Source of the DNA: Lingula anatina
Lineage: Eukaryota > Brachiopoda > Lingulata > Lingulida > Lingulidae
Length of the DNA: 64,000 nucleotides
NCBI RefSeq assembly: GCF_001039355.2
Contig: NW_019776146.1
Coordinates: forward strand, 621,478 to 685,477
Direction of reading: 5' to 3'
The notes beneath the pieces are model-generated. The model made no database searches and was not told where the DNA came from. It saw nothing but the letters and a program-made list of their open reading frames with translations. The stretch's first letter is position 1. Each line of letters starts with the position of its first letter. Shown piece after piece: positions 39,278-50,422 of the stretch. The position numbers and the translations under genes were made by a program.

Positions 39278-42200
39278 AAAGTGGATTTGTACCCTGCCAT
39301 GTACACTGCTCTGGTCCAGGACAGGCTGGAGTTTGTCCATTTATTCCTGGACATGGGTGTGGACCTCAAGAAGTTTTTAACAGCCAGCAAGCTTCAGGAA
39401 TTATACTATGATGTATGTGGTGATGTATTGCTGGATTTATTAAAAAGAAATTGATTTTGGATTGGCTTTGGAAGATATTTAGGCAATTAGCCTGTCCACA
39501 GAAAAGGTCATGCTTGAGTAAGCCAAGTGAAAAATATGAGTAACTGTGAAATGTTTCGGAAGGTATTAATTTGGCTAATCTGAGTATTTGTTTGTTAAAG
39601 TACAAATTTTAAATATACAAGTAATTTAAAGTCAGTTTCATGAATTGCCATTTTGTTATTGGAAATCAGTTTCTCACATCATTTGACAGTTAAATAATGC
39701 AAGATAATAGGCAGTTTTGTGCATACCAACTGCTGTGTAACCTCAGCACTGGGTTGATTCTCACACATCCCAGGCTTCTGACTTGCATCTAACATCATAA
39801 TGACAAGGACATAATAACAAATTGAATAGTCATTTATAAACACTGTACAAGACCCCCCCCCCCAAACAATTATGTATCACAATTCAATTTCACATTTTGG
39901 TCAAAATAAAAATATGAGATTGGTTCTACAGCTGACACTGACAGTTTTATTTGCTTCATACAGGTACTGAAAGACAGATTTTCTGGTGCAGGAGCTTTTT
40001 ACTTGAAGGAGAAGGTACAACAATTGCAGGTATGGAAAACTAACAGTACAGTTTAATACTTTTGAGGGAATACAAATGTTTTAAAGTTTATGCTGATTCT
40101 TTGTTTTGAGGGTGTCTGAAACATTTTGATTCCAAAAGTACTTCTTTTTCAGCAATCTTTTGCCAGCCGATTAAGGAGTGGAGATGGGGACCACGGGGAC
40201 TTGGATCAAAACTCTGTGCTGTATAACATTGGGCGTGTGATTAACCGCTGTGTACAAGATCAGCAAGACAATTTATGTAAGCCATGATACAAGAAAATGG
40301 ACCATACAGAAATATAAACCCAAGTGCATACTTAGTACATGCCATTGTAGCAAATTTGCCTTTTTTAAATTCTACAGTACAAAATTGTATATATTTAAAG
40401 TTACTTTTTTATGATTATTTTTCATTTGGCATTTAACACCCCTATAATGTGATTAAACCATTTATTATTACAAGTGATGAGTAGCAGAAACTTCTTTGCT
40501 TCTAAGTTTTAAAAAACTGTCAGTGTCAGCTGTAGAACCAATCTCATATTTTTATTTTGACCAAATGTGAAATTGAATTGTGATATATGATAGTCATACT
40601 TGTTAGGAGGGTTTCATGTACAGTGTGTATAAATGGCGATTCAGTATGTTATAATGTCCTTGTTATTATGATGTTAGATGCAAGTCAGAAGCCTGGGATG
40701 TGTGAGAATCAACCCAGTGCTGAGGCAGGCCTTGCTGAGGACATGACAAATCAAAGATATACAGAAGTGAATGAAGTTGATGAGAGAGTGAATACAATAT
40801 CACAATGTGCTCCAGGTTAGTTTATTTATTTATTTTTGTTAAGATGTACAAAGGTGTGTTTGTGCCCAAGAAAGGTATATTCATTGCTTTTCTTGTATTC
40901 ATCATGTAGATGAATTTGTGTGGGGCTTAGATCTGGAAAATGAATTTAAAAAAAAACACTGCAAAGCATGTTTCATGTGCAAACCAATCAGAAGTTCTGT
41001 TCAAAAAATGATTTAAATAGAAATTGTTTAGTATGAGAAATGTTAAGTAAACATAAGTAAACTGTACACCAAATGTCCACATAGAATTGAAAGATGTACT
41101 TTAATTTACTGACAACTAACAGGGGCAAAGATGAAGAAAAAAAGGACCAAACTGAAAGAAGAACAAAAATGTGAATTTGAGAGACCTGAAAAACATCTGA
41201 TGCTGTGGGCAGTACTTCTGAATAGAAAGGAACTAGCAAAGTTGTTCTGGAAAATGGGGAAAGACCATATAGGTATACATTTTTTAAACACTAAAGATAA
41301 ATGTTTATTGTATATGTGTAGAAAAGTCTTAAAAAAGAAAAAAGGTTTGCTGTTGAATTAATACATGTTGTATGTTAAGTGATTTACTGTCACATGTCAG
41401 CTCTCTCCATTAATTTTGTTGTATTCCTGGAAACCATTTAGTTGAATGAGATAGACATATTGGTTGTTGTTATTACAAGACAGAATGTAAGACATCTCTG
41501 TGTGTATAGAATATTAATTGCATATGCATGTGTCAAGTTTCACATACTGGCTGTTTATATCACAAGTTCTGGATGTTGTAGGAGCTGCTCTCTTTGCCAG
41601 TGCCATTTTGAAACGCATGTCAAAAGATGCAGCAGGAGATGAAGAGGTGGACTTAGCCGAGGATTTAAAAAATCATGGAGTGTATGTATAGATGTTACAT
41701 ATTGTATATAACTTCCAGAATGTAATTGTGCTAAATAAAAGACCAACAGAGCTAAAATGCTGTTTTTCCTTAGCTGCTTGTTGTTAGTACTGAAGAAATA
41801 GTAAAAAAGTGACAAATTCATAACTAAGTAATGACATAGTAGATGTAAACATTTTAGGGAGTTTGAGGAGCTAGCAGTTGGCGTTTTGAATGAGTGCTAT
41901 TCAAAGGACAAGATCCTTGGCCATCGTCTTGTGACCAGACAGTTGCCACACTTTGGCCATGATACAGTGATGACGATAGCTGACACAGCCAGACAGATGC
42001 ACTTCATGGAGCAAGCTTGTTGTCAGACCAAACTTAATATGATATGGCTAGGAAAGATGGTGCAACACACATCAATATGGAAGGTAAATGGTGCCATTGG
42101 GTACCTAACAGAAAAGCTATCAAGTAGTTATAGATTAATAATTACAGGCTTTTAGATATTTGTTTGTCAATTGTTCATTTATTACTTGACATGTTTAGTT

Positions 42201-45200
42201 GTGTAATCAGATTAAGTGTGAAGAACAATTACTATTTTGTCTTTCAGATTGTCCCGTCTTTGTTCATCCCATTTGTGATCCCCTTCATAAAATTTCGCAT
42301 CAAATCTAAACCATTGAAAAGCTTTTCTGAGGTTAGAGGAATTGACTTGGGCTCTGTGAATCGAATTGCTCCTGAGGCAGAGAAAAAAAATGGAGATGAG
42401 GAGGAGGAAAATTCAGATCCAGATGGGGATGGAGTGGAGTTTACCAGGTCAAAAACTAGACGGGAGAAAAATCGAAAAGGAGCCAAGCACTCTTACTTCC
42501 AAGTGAACTGTTGTGGATTGGACAAGGATAGTATAAGCATTTTCCGTGCCTTTTACTATTTCCACACTGCGCCTATCACAAAGTTTTTATATCAGCAGGC
42601 AAGTGCAGTTTTATTTACATATATAAAATAGAATGATTATTCATACATCCTGAATTTCAAGTGAAACTGTACAGTATTTTATTACTTGTAGAAAGAGTTC
42701 ATATTTTTTTACCATATATATTAAAGATAGTATGGCTGTTGAGGAGCACTGTTGTTAAGTAAAAGAAGGACGTAATCAAATAATGCTAAAAAAGTTTATT
42801 TTATAAATTTATTTGAACTCTTGTCATCAACCAAAGTGAAAAGTGAACGTATGCATCATAATGTTTGTAAACAATGCATAAACATTTAAATTTTGCTTTC
42901 AGATTATGTACATAGTGTTTTTGTGCATGTTCAGTTACTTCCTGATGGTAGATTTGCATCCTATGAATACACCAGATAATTTGCACATTTGGGAAATATT
43001 TGTTTGGATCTTCAGTGGCACGTCAATATTGGAAGAGGTTAGGCAGGTAAGGTGATCAGAAGCAAGAGGTTCTTTTGAATAAGTACCATTTGAAATTTAT
43101 TATTACTCATTTTGACATTGTAACAGCAGAACATAAGTGTGGCATAATTCTTAAATGTTTCATAAAAGTTTTAAAACTTGACTGGGTATAAAATAAAAAT
43201 TTAATAAAAATTGTGTCCACATTTATTTTACTTCAAGCATTACCAAATATTTTTCATGTGTACAGTTAAATAAACCCTACTTAAATTTCCTAATACTGTC
43301 CATACCAAAACATTTCTTCTTTGGTGAAACTTTCTTTACCTTTGTCAATAGGTCCTGACCAAAGATTCACGTTCCCTGTGGTATAAATTGGCAGATTGGT
43401 GGAAAAGTGTGTGGAATAAACTAGACCTGATCATGTACACCTTATTTATAATCTCAGTGGTCCTCAGGTTTACGTTGACTGAGGCAGACTTTGTACATGC
43501 AAGACGTGCTTATTGTCTCACCTTGATCCTGCACTTTGTGAGATTCTTGCAGGGTTTCATGATCCACAAAGATATGGGACCTAAAGTTATCATGATAAGA
43601 CGCATGGTGAGTTGAAAGTTAACATTTTTGTTGACATATATGGTCAGTTACATCTCTGTTGCTGAATTAGTCTAATAAACCATAATACTATTATAGTGTG
43701 TTTGTAGCCAACTAGGTAAGGTGTGCTGGGGAAGGTAATTTAGAATGTGTGCAGACATGAAATAATCCTACAGAGACAAGAAACTATGAAGTATTATCAT
43801 GATTTAAATAAAAGCTACTTTTGTTTCAGATAACAGATGTGATTTTCTTTGTGATGATTCTCCTGGTGTTCCTGCTAGCCTATGGAGTGGCTGTGCAGGC
43901 ACTTTTGTATCCAAACCACAAGCGAGACTGGTCTATTTTGAAAGATGTTGTCTACATACCATATTGGCAGATGTATGGAGACCTGTTCTTGGATGAGACT
44001 TCAGGTAGGTGACATCTTTCACAATGTACATATATCAATATCTATTATCATTTATGTTGTATGGATGAATTAAGCAAGAATAATGAATAATCTCAAAGAT
44101 TCAAGGACAGCTGAAGTTTGTTTTGAATGATATGAATATCTGACATTATATCTACATTGTATTTATGTATAAACCAGAAGGCATATTATATCATCCTTAG
44201 GATTCAAGGAAGAGATTTCTATTTGTTTTGTATGCACTTTAGCATGCTGTGTAATATAATGTCATGTTGAAATTTCTACAATCATTAACTTGAACCTATT
44301 GGTAGATTTAATGCATTGTGCCATGTCGTACATAGGCATTGAGAAAAAAAATTGTTACAATCTTATCTCTGTATGGTAATTGTCTTACAATGTTGAATGC
44401 TCTATTATTTCCAGGTAAAATTGACCAGTGCACCAGTAATGCCACACTGTACTTACAAGACAATGGACCACAGATGTGTCCACAGCAGAATGAATGGATG
44501 ACCATTGTGTTGATGGTTATCTACATGTTACTGACCAATGTCTTGCTACTCAACCTCCTCATTGCTATATTTAAGTAAGTTTTAGAAATGATGTTCTCCT
44601 TGCTAGTTGTTCTGTTAACATTTAGCTCACTTGCAGACTAGCTTGTTCAGGCCTACCCAACTACCAGATTCAGCATTGAATGATCTTGAATTCACCAGTA
44701 GATTGGACCACACCACTCGTTTTCAAGGTGTGCATCAGTACGTGCTTCGAAGTATCAGACACGACACCGCTCTTGCCTAGTACGCGAAGTGATAGCGATG
44801 ATTTTGAGTGGGGTTGGAAAGTAGTGCATCACATCTCAAAATTTGTTCTGGGCTATGATACTGTGAAATGCATACTGATGCACACCTTGAAAATGGAAAG
44901 TGTGGTCCGATATACCGGTGAATTCGGGATCATTCGGTGCCAAGTCTGGTAGTTGTTATGTGCACTGAAAGAATTAAGCAATGGACAATAAATGCAACAC
45001 TATTCAAAAATGAACCACATCATTTACTTTTCCATAAAAATGTTGATTCTATCCCTTTCTTTTTTTCCAGTTACACTTTCCAGAATATTCAAGACAATTC
45101 ATTAACAGTGTGGAGGTTTTACCGTTTTGGACTGATCTACGAGTATCATGATAGGCCACCGCTACCACCTCCTGCAATAATTATTAGTCATATTGTCAGG

Positions 45201-46999
45201 GGAATCATGTACATTGTTAAGAAATGTCGAGGAATTAAAAATTCTGATGACTCTTTCAGTGAGTAAAATGGTGTGAATGTACATGTATAGTTTACTTGTT
45301 GCTGAAATAGTATTTATGAACATAAAATTAATTGCAACAAAGTATTCAGGCAGTCAGAAGCTTTATAAATTATATAACTTTAAGTGCAACAAAGGCTATC
45401 TTAAACAGAAAGAATAAACATGTGATTAGGAGACTTAATACTTTATTGATAATTATTTCTGAAATTAATTGAAAATCAGGCAGTATAAGATTTTTTTTTT
45501 TTGACAGTAAAATTGCACAAACTCAAGGTGCAAAATTTGTATACCAGCATTTGTAGTCTAATATTATGATCAACTTTTCCCACATGTAGTCGAAATATTT
45601 GTCAGTGATAGCTAATAGAATTAAAGGGGGTTATTTTATGAATAAACTTCAATGGTTACTTGTAAATTTCAGAGAGAGTATTATCTGTAGATGAGCAAGA
45701 AAAGCTAACTGTATTTGAAAAGGCAGGAATGGAAAGTTACTTATTACGCACCCACCAAGAGAATGAAGCCCACATGGCCAATAAAATATCTACTGCTGGG
45801 GAAAGGTAAGATGAGGCTCCTGCTTGCTGAAGTGAAGTCACTTGTGCTGCTTACAAAATGGAAACGACTAATATTGACATCCTTACTTCAGATAGTGAAT
45901 TTTGGTATAACAAGTGTAGACTATTTTTTAATTCACCCTGAAATTTGGGGTGCACTGTGCTGGGAAATATCCTAAGGTATGTTTCTATCTTTATTGAAAC
46001 ATATTTTTTTCATTTTTTTCTTTGGTATTATTTTTTATTTTCGTTTTGATATTTTTGATTTTCAAAACATGACAAGCATAAATATATCAATATTACAGTA
46101 AACTGATTGCTGTGAGGCATTACTTCATTTGCATTTTTTGTTAAATGAGAATAATTTAACTTCAGGATTGAGCAAGTGATAGATGACCTGGAGCAAATAA
46201 AAGAACAAATTGAGGATCAAAATCAAACAAGTGTTCCAGGCCTTAACAGCACTTTTAACCCTCCTGTAGAGCCAGAATTAAGGTATACTGGTACTGGTAC
46301 TTCAGATAAAGTTTACAGAGCTAAGTTGGTTTCTCCGCAATCCATCTTTTTCTTCCAATTTTCTTCTTAAATTTTACATTTAATCAATAGATTTGTATTT
46401 CACACTTCATTTTTTAGCTCTTTGTTTATTAAAATGGCAAGGCCAGAGGCTTTCTTGGAAATATCTTTAAAGTTTGTAAACATCTTATTGGCTTACAATT
46501 TCACCTGATTTTTGTGTTGTCTGTTACGCTAAATAAACCTATGTGCAAGGTATTGCTATTTGGCCATCAATATGACATTTTCTTTTCAGACCAGGGCCCT
46601 GTATCTCAAAAGCATCGTGCATTGCGACCGTGCAGAAGCATCTCAATTCCATAACTCGCCCATACTCGTCCCATATAATACATTGTAGCCTCTACTTGAT
46701 ATAGCTATTCGCAATATGCGATGCTTTTGAGATACGGGGCCCAGGTGTTCATATCAGTACAGCTTCTTAAACCATCACGTATATAGTCCAGTTAGAGAAG
46801 TACATTCTGTCTCTGTTTCAGACAAAGTGTCAGTCCAGCAGATGAAACTGCAGACCTGCAAAAGCGTCTAAAGGAATTAGAGGACCAGGTCAGCAGGCAA
46901 ACTAATCATTTGGAACAAGTCCTGAAACTGCTGCAGCAACATGGTTATGGTGGTCCTGCCGGGGACAGCAAGGAGGGAATGACACACATCTCAAGTTAG
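39278..46999 (+). CDS. TRPM-family cation channel, exon 12 to stop (contig C)
   Basis: Sixteen exons: 39278-39412, 39964-40029, 40153-40276, 40678-40815, 41123-41272, 41582-41681, 41858-42083, 42248-42598, 42903-43046, 43352-43606, 43830-44004, 44415-44574, 45071-45258, 45673-45805, 46166-46282 and 46822-46999. They total 2640 nt, giving 879 residues plus stop after the 681 of contig A. Membrane segments include IMYIVFLCMFSYFLM (S1), LDLIMYTLFIISVVL (S3), YCLTLILHFVRFLQGFM (S4), VIFFVMILLVFLLAYGVAVQ (S5) and VLMVIYMLLTNVLLLNLLIA (S6). The pore stretch is IPYWQMYGDLFLDE, and the TRP helix is VWRFYRFGLIYEYHDRPPLP. A C-terminal coiled coil (LQKRLKELEDQVSRQ) is typical of TRPM tetramers. No alpha-kinase or Nudix domain follows, so it is a channel without an enzyme tail. 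By sequence it resembles the TRPM1/3/6/7 branch, but assignment to a named subtype is not secure. Confidence 0.93.
39741..39947. repeat. Left arm of an intragenic inverted repeat (TRPM intron 12)
   Basis: This stretch is close to the exact reverse complement of 40512-40725. The first 55 or so bases are antisense to the acceptor and start of exon 15 (CCTCAGCACTGGGTTGATTC at the edge). The other end carries GGTTCTACAGCTGACACTG. The arm also exists in contig B at about 38624-38830. Confidence 0.85.
40512..40725. repeat. Right arm of the intragenic inverted repeat, covering the start of exon 15
   Basis: This is the reverse complement of 39741-39947 and includes the intron 14 acceptor and the first 48 bases of exon 15. 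The roughly 560-base loop between the arms contains exons 13 and 14. Confidence 0.85.
44648..44955. mobile_element. MITE family D, degenerate copy in TRPM intron 23
   Basis: It starts CAGGCCTACCCAACTACCAG like the copy at 9215 and shares the interior (ACACCGCTCTTGCCTAGTA). The right end is eroded after CTGGTAGTTG. Open frames across it are not genes. Confidence 0.8.
46594..46742. mobile_element. MITE family E in the last TRPM intron
   Basis: The ends GGGCCCTGTATCTCAAAAGC and its near-perfect mirror ending GATACGGGGCCC give a terminal repeat of about 30 bases. The element is 149 bases long and non-coding. It lies 79 bases before the last exon. Confidence 0.8.
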
Positions 47000-49550
47000 A
47001 GAAAATCCTTGTTTCTATGTGATGTTCCATCAGATACAAAAATTTCAGAGTCATTGTTCTTGTTTTCTAGAAGTATTTTACCTTTTGTACATTTTGTATA
47101 TTTTTTTCCTTTTTTTATTCCTAAATCGAGATCTGCATAGTAATTCTTTACTCATTCGATTCAAAATTATAATGTCTTACATTTCTCATCTACGGTGCCC
47201 AATTAATTGATTACAAAAAGCCATTTAATGTGACATGCATGTTATATGCACTGAGCTGTGATGTGTCAATCCACAGAATGAATCTCCTGTCAAAAATTAT
47301 TTGGCACTATTTGAATGAATGAAATGAAATTTATTAGGAGTACAGGAATACCGAATGGAGACGTATGGTCAAATCCAAAGATGAATACAATATAAATGCT
47401 TTTTATTTGAGTTTCACAATTGAGCATGTGCCATATAAGATATGGTGCCAGTATGTACTTTTGTTGTATGTCAGTATACACCTGTGGTTTTGATTGAAGT
47501 GAGATTTAGATAATTTTTTTCATGTTATACATAGTGCTGAGAGGAACTTTTTATAGATACTGTTGTTACTGAGTATCAGAATTATATTTAAATAAGCTAC
47601 TTTTAATATCCCAATCAAACCATCATTCTCAGGAAACCAAAGACATTGTAAAAGTGCACATAGAAAGAAAGCATGTTTGTTGGTCAAAAATTAATGGAAT
47701 TGATTCCTTAGTTTTCTCTAATTGCATGTAACACTTAAAAATGATTCAGATAAAGAAAGTTGGCTTAATGCCATACCATAATATGTTTGGAGCCAGGAAT
47801 GATGAATCTTGAAAAAAATTTTGAAACTTGTATTTTACACAGTAAAGTCTAATTAACATATTTGGAATTTAAACTATAAATAGATTTATTATTGTTGTTG
47901 TTGTACAGTAATAAGTGATGTGATTATAATTACAGGTTCATCACATTGTCACATGTCAATTTATAAGACAATTTTTGACTTATCAAAACAGAATGAGGTT
48001 TAAGCACTGTGATACAAGTTTTAATATCATTCCAGTGTCATTGTAACATTCACAGGATATGTGTAATGTAACATTGCAGTAAAAATGAAGGCAGTTGTTG
48101 CTGTTACAGTAGTTATATGGACATTTTTACATGCCTTATATTTAAGCATTAAAAATATTTTGACAACACTTTTTTACAATGAAAATCAAGCAATAAGTTT
48201 ACATTCATGATGAAAATAGTTCAGGGAAGATTTTAACATTCCATGAGAGATAGAGGTGATTCGTTCAAGGTATCCTATCCAAGTTTTTCCACCAAATTTT
48301 TATGATCAAATTGTGTCACAAATTTTTCTGTTGCTATGCCAAGCCCATTATAGTTGATTGCATACAATTAATGAAGTGCCCATTGCAGGTAATCACGTAA
48401 ATGTGGTCTTCAAACAATTTAGTTGATTGTTAAGTACAGGAATATGCTAGAAACTTAGTGAGTGCTTGCATGTGATTCTGGTGCTTGGTAAATGGAAGCT
48501 ACTTTTGTCTCTGCAAACTGTTTGAAGGCCATTGAAGACAAGGATAACAACATTTTCCTCCAATAAATGTATTAGTGATGAAAATTACACTCCCATAAGA
48601 AAATCTTAATCACCAATTTGATAGATATAATGTTTTTCAGGCATATTATAAATTTTTTGTACTGGCCTAAGATCAACCCGTCCCCCTTTTCATATATTAA
48701 ATAACATAATACTATACAAGTTGAATATTACCATCTTTTATAATAATTTTTAATTATAAGTGTTTATTTGGAAAATGTTTTGTTGCTTGATAGTCAACCT
48801 TTAACAGTATAATTGTTTAGCAACGGAATTCTGAAAGAATGTTAACTTATGTTAATCAGAATATATCATAACTGTGTAGTTACTTTTTAGTTATGGTTTG
48901 AATACTCTATTTTAATTTATATATAAATATCTGTTACCTTACCTATTTTGCCTCCTACCTTAAATCACTTTTCCTTGAGAAAATTTGCTTGTGACATTCC
49001 ATATATTGATATATTATCTCATATTTATATTTTTTCATAGTATTGAGGGCCAATTTGTTGAAATATCATTATATCTTGCTTTATTTATTTTAATATCAGA
49101 TGTACATGTCACCTGTTAAATAAATAAGTAGTTGCGTTTTAGATTATAATAAGGGTAAACTCTTTAACTTGTATCTTTTTTGGTAAAGCCTAGCTTTGAC
49201 AAAAATTTCTTATATTTGTATGCTTTTACTTCATCAAGGTGCAATAGCCATTACTTTAAACTTATAGTCTATACACTTATAGTCAATTCTTTAAACTTGT
49301 ATATATGTACTAATGTTAAAGTTAGATGTTTAACAACTTTACTTTTTTATAATTATCTGTGGATCTTTTTCTGAAATTTAAGTCCACAGTTATTTCACAT
49401 TGAAACTGACTTTCTTAACCTTCCAATAATCTAGTTATTCTAAATTAAAACCCACTTTTGTACATGGGTAATTTACACAGTATCTTTCAACTGTGATATA
49501 TTGCATTCTGCAGATTTATAGTAAATAAAATTTTAGCATCTAACACATTG
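47000..49550 (+). other. TRPM 3' UTR / downstream region
   Basis: This follows the TAG stop and is AT-rich without exons. Candidate polyadenylation signals include AATAAA at 49524-49529. The end of transcription is not determinable from sequence. Confidence 0.4.
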
Positions 49551-49686
49551 ACTGATGATACTTTTTTGTCATCCTTGATCAAATGAACGACATTGATGAA
49601 ACCCATAATGCTAATATTAGATTAAATATACCTCCTCCCCTTTACCTTAATTTCAATAGCACAAAAATGTTAATATACTCTAAGAC

Positions 49687-49896
49687 CCCATTTCCAGAGA
49701 TTAGATCGATCTACTTTAGATCGACCTAACTCCCTGGGGGTTCACGCTAAATAGCTGTCAGCCGAGCGGACACGAAAGTTAATTACCCCCTTACAGCTTG
49801 TAGTAGGCGGGACGGACATTTAAGCCTGATTATCTGACAGTAATCTAGTGAGACTCCCCACGGGGATAGATCTATCTAAAAGCTCTGGGAATACAG
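49687..49896. mobile_element. MITE family C, second copy
   Basis: It begins CCCATTTCCAGAGATTAGAT and ends ATCTATCTAAAAGCTCTGGG. The interior (TAGTAGGCGGGACGG, CTGTCAGCCGAGCGG) is the inverted counterpart of 29548-29739. The flanks are diverged, so a target-site duplication is not clear. Confidence 0.8.
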
Positions 49897-50422
49897 CCTA
49901 ACAACATGTTATGGGTATTTAAATATTATCACTTCTTAAAAAATAAAAGAAAAATATATTAAGTGGTTCTTCATTTCTGTATTAGGTCAACATTTTTATC
50001 ATCTTTCACTCCATTTGACAGCTTAACTGCCACAAAAATTGTTTATATTTTCTTAGTGTCTCATCCCTTTTAAAGAATGACATTGAACTGTAATTAGCCA
50101 ATTTACAAATATGCCAATTAATAGCCATACACTTAAATTGTTTACTGTACGAATGACAAGACTAAGAATTATTTCCATATGCATAATAATTTAATTTTTA
50201 TTCTGAATTAGTTATAATAAAAACCAATGTTATGAAACTAGTTATATTTACAATATACCTTATCTATCAAATTGGCTCATAAAATAAAACACTTTCCCTC
50301 AACTTTTTCCCCCCAATTATCTACAGTGCCCTTCTTGCAAATCATAATATATTTGTTATAGGTCACACTGGGAAACAAGTACAAGCTGGAAACAAGTAGC
50401 AATTTCAATACTTGCGAAGTCT

